Part shown: in pieces, positions 1-9,316 of the stretch
How the letters are laid out: each line of letters opens with the position of its first letter
How positions within the stretch are numbered: position 1 is the first letter of the stretch
NCBI RefSeq assembly: GCF_027244095.1
Contig: NC_069665.1
Coordinates: 3,598,501-3,662,500 of the forward strand
Direction of reading: 5' to 3'
DNA: 64,000 nt
Source: Hemicordylus capensis
Lineage: Eukaryota > Chordata > Lepidosauria > Squamata > Cordylidae
Made by a program: the position numbers and the translations under genes
The notes under the pieces: generated by a model
What the model was told of the DNA's origin: nothing
What the model saw: the letters and a program-made list of their open reading frames with translations, nothing else
Database searches by the model: none

Positions 1-163
1 CTTCTGAGGCAGACCCTGGGTCCGTCTAGCTCAGCACTGTCCACCCAGACTGGCAGCAGCTTCTCCAAGGTTGCAGGGCAGGAGTCTCAGCCCTGTCTTG
101 GAGATGCTGCTGCCAGGGAGGGAGACCCGGGGCCTTTTGCATGCAAAGCAGATGCTCTAGGAA
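1..163 (-). repeat. 5S/tRNA dimer SINE (body part)
   Basis: Reverse copy of the tRNA-like body: GTCCGTCTAGCTCAGCACTG, CAGCAGCTTCTCCAAGGTTG, GCAGATGCTCTA. It is cut by the window edge and ends where a palindromic unit begins. Confidence 0.75.
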
Positions 164-285
164 ATGTACTAAAATGGGTGACAGGGAATGCCCACTGAAA
201 AGCCCCGGCTCCTTCCAAAGGGATGCATGGAATTTCTGAACGGCCATTGGCCCTTTGGAAATTCCATGGCCCTTTGGAAGGAGGA
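163..285. repeat. Palindromic unit, GGGAATGT...AAAATG family
   Basis: Starts GGAAATGTACTAAAATGGGT and contains facing halves built on CCATGGAATTT and AAATTCCATGG. Related copies lie at about 17164-17356 and 41661-41795. It has the shape of a foldback DNA element, but no family could be assigned. Confidence 0.5.
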
Positions 286-745
286 ACGTAGGAAGCTGCC
301 TTATACTGAGTCAGACTGCTGGTCCATCTAGCTCGGCATTGTCGACACGGACTGGCAGCAGCTTCTCCAAGGATGAAGGCGGGAGTCTCTCTCTGCCCTG
401 TCTTGGAGATGCTGCCAGGGAGGGAAACTTGGGAACTTCTGCATGCAAGCATGAAAATGCTCTTCCCAGAGCGGCCCCATCCCCTGCCTAAGACAGGGGT
501 TCTCAACCTTGCGTCCCTAGATGATGTTGGACTACATCTCCCACTATGGCTGAGGGCTGTGGGTGATGGGAGTTGTAGTCCAGCCACATGTGGGAACCTG
601 AAGTTGAGAACCGCTGTCCTGAGGGGAATATCTCACAGCCCCAACTCACTCTTGTCTCCCATCCAAGTGCAAACCAGGGCAGACCCTGCTTTGCAAAGGG
701 GCAACTCGACTTTGCTACCTCAAGACCAGCCCTTGCCCCATGAGT
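286..745 (-). repeat. 5S/tRNA dimer SINE, split by a hAT element
   Basis: Full reverse copy from GGAAGCTGCCTTATACTGAG to the 5S-like head (CAGACCCTGCTTTGCAAAGG). It is interrupted by the palindromic element at 494-616. Confidence 0.8.
494..616. mobile_element. Palindromic hAT-type element
   Basis: Inverted ends CAGGGGTTCTCAACC and GTTGAGAACCGCTG with ACTACATCTCCCA and its complement TGGGAGTTGTAGT facing each other. It lies inside a SINE, with imperfect 8-bp flanks (GCCTAAGA and TCCTGAGG). Confidence 0.75.
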
Positions 746-1448
746 TCTTGATGTGGGGCAGCCTTGGCTTGGAATGCATCTCTGGAACCGCCTCGACTAG
801 CTGCTTGCTCATCCCCAACAACCAGGGCACCCAAGGGCCTCGCGTGACCTCAGAGGGGCCCCTGACTATTCAAAACATGACCAGATTTCAAGTTTTACAC
901 AATTGGCTGACAACTAAAGGGGAGAGGAAACAAAGACTCTAAAACAGGCATTTATCGTTCGGATAAGACAAAAATATCCATGCAGAGCTACACAACTATT
1001 TATCATCTTGAGTTTATAAATCTGTGGAGAAATAGCTGTACGTTATATTGAAACTTTTATTAGAGCGGGGCCCAGTTTAGACCCACAGCAGCCATTGCAG
1101 CTACAAGCAGCATCCGCCTCTTCAGACGGACACTGCTCTGTAACCGTAAGCAGCGCGGGGTGGGGGGGAGTTCTGGGGCGGGACGTCCAGCCTGTTCGGT
1201 AGTGCTCTTAAGCTAGACAGAGCATGGGGCCTCCATGTGTCATCACCCGGCCCTGCCAAGCTTCACTAGGGAAGTCAGACGAAGCTGTTCCTCATCTAGC
1301 CCTCTTTGTTTGCTTGGGGAAAGTTTTCAGCCTGGGGTGGGGCTGGGGAGAGAAGAGCCCTCTTGCAAATGACTTTACATAAGCCATTGTGATGCAAATT
1401 AATGGATTCTTTCTTTTCCTTTAATGCCACCCACCTTCTCTTTGGCAG

Positions 1449-1506
1449 CTGTATAGATTCCTGGTTTGAAGTGAACAGATCCTGCCCGGAACACCCTTCG
1501 GATTGA
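1449..1506 (+). CDS. ZNRF1: ZNRF1, last coding exon (partial gene)
   Basis: This is the terminal coding exon of the E3 ubiquitin ligase zinc and ring finger 1, a membrane-associated RING protein. After a clear acceptor (CTCTTTGGCAG ending at 1448), one base completes a split codon, then the frame reads CIDSWFEVNRSCPEHPSD and TGA at 1504-1506. That is the C-terminal end of the RING finger and the exact vertebrate ZNRF1 C-terminus, including the last zinc-ligand cysteines. Earlier exons lie left of the window. The exon does not stop at the TGA: a good donor (CCCAAG followed by GTGAGG) follows 11 nt later at 1517/1518, so the 3'UTR is spliced. In human ZNRF1 also lies next to LDHD in convergent orientation, which agrees with the gene that follows here. 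Identification is very secure despite the short length. Confidence 0.93.
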
Positions 1507-2076
1507 CCTCTCCCAAGGTGAGGCTTGCCCGCTGTGCTGGGGGACCCACCTCTTGACAATGTCCAGCTGTCTCAGTGCACCCCCTTCCCCCATTTTATTT
1601 TGGTTTCAGTAAGAACATGAAACACAAAAGAAAAGCCCTCAGAGGAGGTAGATATAGGATGGCATGATAAAACGGAGGTTCTCCAACATGGGCCGCGAAT
1701 GTCGTGGGGACTCCAGCTCCCATCTCCAAAGCGCCAGACAAAAACTTTGACAGTCCACTTGCCAGTAGGTTAAAAAAGATGTCGCTCTTCACTTGTGAGC
1801 TGCAGTGAAGGCTTGCATGGCTAGCAAAGGATATGCCAATGGCATCCATCCTGTGGTGCAGTGGCTACCTAAAGCTCCATCTTAAAAAAATAAAATAAAA
1901 TTAGAGACATTGTCTCAACAAAAAAGTGAGTTTGGATAAGTGTACGGCAAAAGCAGTGTGGGGAGTTTGGGTCTGGCCTGCAGTGTATGCAGGAAAGCCA
2001 GATTCAGATACTGCAAAGCAATCCAAGTGTTTTTGTTTTGATCTTGTTGATCACAGACATTTTGTGGTGTTTGTAG

Positions 2077-3390
2077 AGGTGGGCATGAATTGTTTTTTGC
2101 AAGTTGATTCAAACTTGAATTGATTCGTCAAACCGGCCGGCCATTCTGGCCGGTTCGACTAATCGAATTGAAAATTTGCAACAAATTCATGATTCACCCA
2201 TAGAGAACAATGGGAAACTCCATTCATATCATTGTTCCCCATGAGTAGGTCCTAGGGACACCAATGTGGGTTGGGTAGTAAGGCATGATGGGTCCTACCT
2301 ACCACCCAGTCACAAAAGAAATGACTGAGCGGGTGATCTTTAAACAAACTTTAAACTTTCCCTAAAAAGTAATAATTAAAAACTGCCCGCTTGCCCATTT
2401 ATTTTGTGGGTTGGGTTTCCTGATGGGTGAAACAAGTAGAGGGCAGTGCACACATTTTGCAAGCCTGCCTTGAAAAACACTGCAGAACAGAAGCAGCACA
2501 CACAGTCCCTCCCAACACAGAACACCACATTTTGCCAAACACACAGTCTGGAGATGGCCAAAAAAGAATCACTGGCCCAGACTCCACTGCCAGCCACAGT
2601 GCCTGCGCTGCAGTGACATCGTTGGCACAAGTTGCTCTCCAACACACAATGATGACTTGCAACCGTTGCCACAGCACCGCAGCCCCCTTGGCAGTCAGCA
2701 AGCATCGCCCTAAGCTCAACTACAGCAGCGTCTTCAGCCACATTTTGACTGAGTACACCTTGCGATGCAGAATGTGCAGAGCAGTGAGCAAAGCACAAGT
2801 TAGTCTTTCAAGGCCGGACACGGAGCTCATCTCACCACCTGCCCCCCCCCACACACACCACATACACACACACCCTGGTCTGCCATCGTCCAGTGCCATA
2901 ACAGAAATCAAACCACAACTGCAGGCAGGCATCCAGGTACTGCCTTTGTCAATCTGAGGTCCATCAAAACCAGTTAATATAGCTGCAATAGCACATCCTA
3001 TTATACTCAGTGCTGAGCAAAGAGAACCACAAAATCAACCCTTCTTTGATTCCTCCTTCCTCTCCTGATGCAAGGGCACTCTGCCTTCCAGTCCCTTTTG
3101 AAAACATTTTGAAATTGAATGACAACAAGCCAACCAAGGAGCAAAGAGATCTCAAGCCAATCAGAAGCCAGTGCCAGAGAACCAATCGGCAAGGGGAGAA
3201 AGCCCATCAAAATAGCCACTCAAATCATGTTGAATTGGGGATGATTCAGTTTGACCTTGAATCAGCCTCTTCATTTAAGGGGTGATCCGATTCGCAGTCA
3301 GATCCACAAATCGCCCGATTCGGAGCAAATAGATTTTCATGTGAATTGAATTGCACTGAATTGAATTGAACTGAATTGCCTAGTTTTTTG
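2077..3390. repeat. Possible non-autonomous DNA element
   Basis: The left side begins GAGGTGGGCATGAATTG and is rich in GAATTGATTC words; the right side has GATTCG and GAATTGAATTGAACTGAATT. The arrangement recalls the GGGTGTGCA-ended element at 55175-55898, but the right end is not clean. The core (2400-2950) is unique-looking and holds no recognisable gene. Confidence 0.35.
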
Positions 3391-3623
3391 CCTACTTTTT
3401 TTTTTAACCTTCCAGCTGTATAAAAACATCATGATTGTTATTAGATTTATCTATTTTGGACACTGACTCAAGAATCAATTGCAATCAACAATTGTTCATT
3501 TCAAGAGAGACAAGCTATTGTTCTATTGCTGGGATTCTCAAAAGTGAGTCCCCAGATGATTTTGGACTACAACTCCCCATCATAAACCAGAGCTTCAATA
3601 ATTTTGTGAAGATGTGATAAGAA

Positions 3624-4110
3624 CATAGGAAGCTGCTTTCTTCTGAGTGAGGCCCTTGGTCCATCTAGCTCAGCGTTGTCTACACTGACTGGCAGCAGCT
3701 TCGCCAGGGTTCCAGGCAGGAGTCTCTCCCAGCCCTACCTGGGGACGCTGCCCGGGACTGAACCTTGGACAAAGCCGATGCTCTACCACTAAGCTATGGC
3801 CCATCCCCTCGGGAATATCTTCCAGGGATAAGGTTGCTCAGCGGGAGAGCATCTGTTTTGCTTGCAGAAGGTCCCAGCCTCAATCCCTGGCAGCATCTCC
3901 AGGTAGGGCTGGAGAGGAAACTTTGGGAGAGCTGCTGCCAGTCAGCGCAGACAATAATGTGCTAGATGGACCAATGATAGACCAGCGGTATACGGCAGCT
4001 TCCTATGTACAGCAGACAGCATTCACATTTAATCACCCATCCAAATGCAAACCAAGATGATCCCTGCGTAGCAAAGCACACCGTCCATGCTCACTGCCTC
4101 AAGACTAATG
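3624..4110 (-). repeat. 5S/tRNA dimer SINE, split by another SINE
   Basis: Reverse copy from AGGAAGCTGCTTTCTTCTGA to GGGAATATCTTCCAG; it resumes near 4019 with the head part (ATCCAAATGCAAACCA). The gap is filled by a sense tRNA-only copy. Confidence 0.75.
3826..4018 (+). repeat. tRNA-like SINE, monomer form
   Basis: Sense tRNA-derived copy without the 5S head: A-box-like GTTGCTCAGCGGGAGAGC, B-box-like region CCTCAATCCCTGGCAGC, 3' end GGCAGCTTCCTATGT. It is inserted in an older dimeric copy. Confidence 0.7.
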
Positions 4111-4312
4111 CCAGTTACTGTGATCTGATGTGTGCACACAGAACATGTGCAGACAGTCTCTGGGTATTTCAGCAGCAGTGTTCCCCCTAACAGGGATTCC
4201 CAGATCTGGTTGACTGCAGATCCCATCACCCCCCGCTAAAGGCCGGTGGGGATAGTGGCAGCCTCTGCCTGCCTGCACCTGGCGGGCACTGACGCGGCTT
4301 TTCTCTTGGCAG

Positions 4313-5445
4313 GTCCCCCTCGCCATCCATCCTCCCGCACCCACCCAGCCTCCTTCAAGCCAGCTCCGGAATCCACCCGGATGACCATGGGGTGGGGGTT
4401 GATGTTCCTTCTGGACTTCAAGGGCAGACCAGACCCCAAAGCGAAGCTGCCCCCTTTGCAGGGCCACGCCTCGGCAGCCGCCAGCCTGCGGGGAGAGGAG
4501 CGCCATGCCCAAGGGCCAGAGGACGCCAGCCCTCCCAGCGGCGCCATGATGTTTGGTCCAGACCTGGCTGCTAGCCAAACGGAGCACGAGAGCGAGCGAG
4601 TCGGAGAGCGTTGCCACCGGTCAAGGACTCGGACCCGTCGCCAGAGGGCGGCTCACACTTTTGCACTGACAAGGTGGTTTTCCCCCCCTTCTCCTCCCCC
4701 CCACCCCACAACCACTGGAGCAGGAAGAGGACACCATCACCGCCATCCCGGCCTACCCCCCCCCCCCCCCACTTTCGGAGGAGGAAAGGGCGTTTTTCTG
4801 TCACGTTTTTGGAGGCGTCGTAGGTTTGTCTTTCAAGTGTTTACAAAAACAGCCATTTTCGTGTCAACTGGTGTGTGTTCCTGGTGATGTTTACAAGACT
4901 GCATCCTTCTGGCCTCCCCGCTGGCGCGGTTTAGCCACTGAACAGCCGAGACCCGTCTCTTCTCTTCCCCGCCCCTCTGCCCCCCACCTGGGGGCACCCC
5001 ACCTCATGGCCAAACGTCCCCTGGTTTTTTCTCCCTTCCTTTTTCTTGGTTTGGTCTCCCCACTCCGGGGGGGGGGGGGCTTGGGGGGCCTTCAGAAGGG
5101 CTGTTGCTAAGAGGCCTGAACCTTTTCTTGGCCCTGTGTGGAAAAACAAACAAAACCAATGGTGATTTCCCCCCCCCCCTCTTAAAAGCCACACTGACAC
5201 ACACCTCTTCCCCTCCCAATCCACATTTGAGCACGAAGCAGAGATTGTTCTCAGCCATGGGGAAAGCCCCTGCCGGGAGCCTCTATCCAGCAGGAAAGGG
5301 ATCTGTATTTATATATTAAAAGGAAAAAAAACTTTAAAGTTACAAACAAAAACTTCAAAGCTTGGGAAGGGAAGCTTCCCCTATTAGTCAAAGTGTTTTG
5401 ATATGGTATTAAATAATGTTCAATAAAATAGTCACTGTTATTTTA
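4313..5445 (+). other. ZNRF1: ZNRF1 3'UTR exon (putative)
   Basis: A strong acceptor (a CTGAC branch-like motif near 4289, then TTTTCTCTTGGCAG ending at 4312) pairs with the donor at 1517/1518 just after the ZNRF1 stop. The segment that follows is repeat-poor, G/C-rich at first and A/T-rich at its end. It finishes with AATAAA at 5422-5427 and a GT-rich stretch (about 5449-5490), as expected of a cleavage site near 5445. Open frames inside it are not recognisable proteins. The splice pairing is inferred from site quality and position. The stop lies only 11 nt before the junction, so nonsense-mediated decay would not be expected. Confidence 0.6.
5422..5427 (+). terminator. Poly(A) signal, ZNRF1
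   Basis: AATAAA followed about 25-60 nt later by a T/GT-rich tract (TTGTGTTCTTGGTTG and GGGGTGTGGTGT). It is the first canonical signal after the UTR exon and fits a ZNRF1 transcript end near 5445. Confidence 0.6.
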
Positions 5446-5954
5446 TTTCAGTTGTGTTCTTGGTTGTCCGGGGGCTTGGGGTGTGGTGTATATTCATATA
5501 TGAGCCAGAGGGGATGAATGCTTATTGTGATTTTTGACAAGGCCTCAACCCCTAGAGATGGAAAAGAGGTGATACCATCACAAGCTTTCAGTGTGTCTCC
5601 AGACCATCCAGCTTTCAGTGGCCAAATCTGCTATGGTGTTTTAAAGACTTTTAAAAGGTTTAAAAACACAAAAGCTACTATCAAATTGTGTTGATGTCAG
5701 AGGAATGCAAATAAAAACTGGCAGGAGTATTTTCCAAAAATCACTTCATGGAGAGAGTACAGCAATTTGTTCAATGTCACCCTAACCCTGACCGTATGCA
5801 AAAATGACTGCAATTTTAACCTAATAGTTTGGGGGTAAGGACAAAGAAGGGGTAATAACACAGAGAAAGCTGTAAGTGCAACAGTGCTGTTGCCTGTTTT
5901 CCATTTCTAGAGGGCTAGATGTTGCCAAAATTCCCTGAGCATTCATCCCCTGAG

Positions 5955-6235
5955 ATGGTGATAGATTGACTGAAATGCCATCAAGTTGGTGTGGACTCTC
6001 CACAACCACATGGATAGATTCTCTCCAGGATGATGTGTCTTCCACTTGGCCTTTCAGGTCTCTTAGTGGTGCATTCATTCATTGCTGACGCAATCGAGTC
6101 CATCCACCTTGCTGCTGGTCGTCCTCTTCTTCTCTTTCCTTCCACTTTCCCCAGCATTATGGACTTCTCAAGCGAGCTGGGTCTTTGCATAATGTATCTG
6201 AAGTATGATAGTTTGAGCCTGTTCTTTTAGAAAAT
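5955..6235 (-). mobile_element. RTE-BovB LINE 3' fragment
   Basis: The minus-strand frame reads SLEKSIMLGKVEGKRRRGRP followed by RWMDSI, the C-terminal signature of BovB reverse transcriptase (GKIEGRRRRGRQRMRWLD in the family). Only the 3' end of the LINE remains. Confidence 0.8.
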
Positions 6236-6798
6236 AGATGGTCCCAGTGGCCAAAATGTGTGGGTCTGGCTCACAGACTCTCAACCAAGAGTGACCCTAC
6301 ATAGCCGCTGCTTTGAACCTGCAAATGCACCACAAGGTAAGAAATCCCTGCTGGGCCTGGCCAAAATGCAAAGCAGTTACTTAGAGTGGGAACATCCCTG
6401 AATTGGAGTGTGTGTGTCCAACTGTGAATGCCCAGGTGGTGTTGGACTTCAGGCATGATGGGAGTGATCATCCAACCACTTCTGGGGACCTGAGGTTAAT
6501 AACCCCTGCCTTGAGTTCAGTAAAGTAGTGTGAAGAAATCTTTTGACATTTGCCCCAGCATCTGTATTGTGTTTCTGGCAGTAAAGCGTCTAGCACGGAT
6601 TGGTTGAACTGACAGGAACCAGTCAGTTTATTCCTTGGTTGGCATGAATTGTTCCTCAGCTGAGGAACAAAGCAAATTTCAGTCCTCATGTGTGAAGGAA
6701 AGAGTTGTCTGTTTGGAGGGGATTAAAATCTCACACAGTGGATGGTTGAAGATTGGAAAGAGGACAAGATGTGGTGGTGAAAGCCACCAGTCTGGTTG
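6236..6798. other. Intergenic stretch, ZNRF1-LDHD
   Basis: A decayed half-copy of the palindromic hAT type lies at about 6395-6510. Otherwise I see no gene or repeat here. The open frames are short and unrecognisable. Confidence 0.4.
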
Positions 6799-7048
6799 GC
6801 CTTGAGAAGGGATTCATGGAGGACAAGTCACTCAATGGCTACTAGTCAGAGGGCTATAGGCCACCTCCAGCCTCAGAGGCAAGATACCTCTGAATAGCAT
6901 TTGCAGGGAAGCAACAGCAGGAGGGAGGGCATGCCCCTTTCAACTCCTGCCTGTGGGCTTCTCGAGGCATCTGGTGGGCCACTGCGCGAAACAGGATGCT
7001 GGACTAGATGGGCCTCCTTGGGCCTGATCCAGCAGGGCTCTTATGGCT
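6799..7048 (+). mobile_element. CR1 LINE 3' end
   Basis: Has the CR1 tail words: GGCTACTAGTCAGAGGGCTA, GAGGCATCTGGTGGGCCACTG and CTGATCCAGCAGGGCTCTTA. It begins just before the end of the reading frame; the rest is 3'UTR. Confidence 0.75.
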
Positions 7049-7683
7049 TGGGGCATAGGAAAATAGAAGTGACCGGGAGGCAAGGAGGCTGAAGGGAAGG
7101 GTGTGGAGTAGAAGAACCTGGAGGGAAGGGTTGGTGGAGAAAAGCTTGAGGAAAGAGGCAGAAGCAAGCAGGGGCTTTGCAGAGAGGGCACTGTTCTCTC
7201 AGGATCAGTAGAGGCTGGCCGCTAGGAGTGGGGTGGGGAGGAGTGCGTGCAGCAGTGGTGGCTCAGGACCTCTGTGTGCCTGGGGCAGGGTCCCAAATGC
7301 TGCACCCCTCTTTCTAAAGGGAGGGCATCTTCCCATCTCTCTGGTGCCCCCATGATCTGCTGCTGGAGAAGACGGCCTCACCTTGCCTCGCGGAAGGGCT
7401 GCTCCTGGCAAGGGGGAAAGAGGCCGCATCAGTGGCCAAAGCATGCGGGATGGTGCTTGACCAGTGGCCTACAAACCAGAGACTTACACACACACACGGA
7501 AATGGGAGAGGCTGTACATTATGAGCAGCAGGAAGGAAGGGGAGGGCTGTAGCCCGGGGGAAGCCCACCGGAGGCTCCCCAGCGGAGTTTTCGTCCATCA
7601 ACAGCTGGAGAGCCTCTGATCTGCTACCTAGGCTAGAGCCTGCTGGGAATCCTTCCAGTTGTGACCTCTACTGTCACTACGGC
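7049..7683. other. Intergenic stretch, ZNRF1-LDHD
   Basis: Purine-rich sequence with a short CACACACACA at about 7485. No gene or known repeat recognised. Confidence 0.35.
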
Positions 7684-7930
7684 CAACTAATGGCATAGCA
7701 GGGAAGTAACTTGCCTAGGGAGCAAGAGGTTGCCAGTTCAAATCCCTGCTGGTATGTTTTTCAGACTATGGGGAACACCTCTATCGGGCAGCAGTGATAA
7801 AGGAAGGTGCTGAAAGGCATCAACTCATACTGCACGGGGAAAAGCAATGGCCAACCCCTCCTGTATTCTACCAAAGACAACCACAGGGCTCTGTGGGCGC
7901 CAGGAGTCAACACCGACTCGTTGGCACAAC
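7684..7930 (+). repeat. Sauria-type SINE
   Basis: tRNA-like head (AATGGCATAGCAGGGAAGTA, then GTTCAAATCCCTGCTGG B box), middle GGGCAGCAGTGATAAAGGAA, and BovB-like tail GCAATGGCCAACCCCTCCTG and GGAGTCAACACCGACTCG. Confidence 0.85.
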
Positions 7931-8083
7931 AACTGTCACTACAGCATCGTGAGCTGGCAATCCTAGAAGGAGCAGGAAGGACTCCAAAGCAACAGTGGTG
8001 GTGGTGGCTGAACTTTGGAGCTTTCCGCCACAGTAATCTGGCTGCAGTCTGGGCATCCCTTGTAACATCACCCAATAGGAACA

Positions 8084-8362
8084 GAGGAAGCTGCCGTCTA
8101 CTGAGCTAGAGCATGGTCCCTCTAGCTCAGTATTGTCTTCACAGACTGGCAACGGCTCTTCCAAGGTTGCAGGCAGGAGTCTCTCTCAGCCCTTTCTTGG
8201 AGATGCTGCCAGGGAGGGAACTTGGAACCCAGATGCTCTTCCCAGAGCGGCCCCATCCCCTGAGGGGAATCTCTTGCAGTGCTCACAGTTCTAGAAGTGG
8301 ACCCTGCTTAGCAAAGGGGACAATTCATGCTGGCTTCCACAAGGCCAGCTCTCCTCCCTCAG
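8084..8362 (-). repeat. 5S/tRNA dimer SINE
   Basis: Reverse copy from GGAAGCTGCCGTCTACTGAG to GGACCCTGCTTAGCAAAGG. It lies just beyond the LDHD 3' end. Confidence 0.8.
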
Positions 8363-8367
8363 CACTA

Positions 8368-8494
8368 AGGGTTTTGAAAATGGGTCCCCAGCTGTTGCTG
8401 GACTACAATTCCCATCATCCCCAGCCAGTGGCCAAAGGATGATGGGAGTTGCAGTCCAGCAACAGCTGAGGACCAAAGTTCAAGAACCCCTGTT
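8368..8494. mobile_element. Palindromic hAT-type element
   Basis: GGACTACAATTCCCATCATC faces GATGATGGGAGTTGCAGTCC. The outer part reads GGGTCCCCAGCTGTTGCTGG, with its complement at the other end. Confidence 0.75.
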
Positions 8495-8841
8495 GCCTTT
8501 CTGCCCCTGGCAAGGTACCTTCTTTTCCAACCTCCCTGCACCTACCCATGCGCTTTCGTAACACATGCATAATACATTCAAGTTTTGGCGTTCTCCTCCC
8601 CGAAAACTGGTTTATTTTAGCTCACAACACAATTTAGGATGCACATTCGAACCAAGTTGGGGGCTGGCTCCTATAAACGGACCCCTGAAGCTCAGGGCAG
8701 GCCTGCACCATGAAAGGTCACCATGGCTGAACTTAAAGATCATGATTCCCTCAAGGAGGTTTGACCCAGGTCTGCTGGCCTCCTCTGCTCGGAGGATTAA
8801 GATTCCCAGCATTGCTTAAGAGAAGGAAAAGCTGGACTGGT

Positions 8842-8847
8842 TTTATT
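8842..8847 (-). terminator. Putative poly(A) signal, LDHD
   Basis: First AATAAA on the minus strand after the LDHD stop (TTTATT on +), giving a 3'UTR of about 0.5 kb. A second AATAAA lies at 8611-8616. Which one is used cannot be told from sequence alone. Confidence 0.4.
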
Positions 8848-9316
8848 TTGCAGATGGGCTGTGATCGAGCCAGACCCAATAACCTGCCCTCCTCGTTAAG
8901 GCAGTATGGTAGAGATCTTGACTATTGTTCACGTGGGGGCCACTTTGGGCCAAAAGCTTTCCAGGGGAGAGCCATTTCCCATGGGGCCAACCTCTGCTTT
9001 TCACAGGGCTGGGAGGGGCCCTCTCCTGAGGGCTCTGTGGGGGACGTGCCGAGAAGGGCTCCATGCCTTCGCACCCCGTGCAGGCTTTCCAAGATGGTGC
9101 AGGGGGGGCCAGAGGGCTCCGTTGCTCTTAAAGCAGCACACACACACACACCCAGCACTGCATGGTGGAACTGTCCCCTCCGCGTGGTGCCAGGGAGACT
9201 GTGCAGAGTATTCGGCGCTGGCTGAAGCGGTGCACAGGCCCAATAAACAATTAGTCAGGCAGACGCAGGTAGGGCAGATGGGGGCAACGGCTTCCACGTG
9301 GGGCCATCGCAGGGTG

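Larger units (their letters stand above)
1..1448. other. ZNRF1 intron (left edge)
   Basis: Holds a SINE cut by the window edge (1-163), a palindromic unit (about 163-285), a second SINE (286-745) with a hAT element inside, and then about 700 bp (750-1448) in which I see no repeat or gene. Confidence 0.5.

Noticed and set aside
2427-2957. 176-aa open frame in the ZNRF1 intron
   Set aside because: No recognisable domain, no splice or promoter support, and it sits in a probable decayed DNA element.
4246-4887. 213-aa open frame after ZNRF1
   Set aside because: It spans the intron end and the 3'UTR exon. Its Pro/Arg-rich composition follows from C-runs, and no family is recognised.
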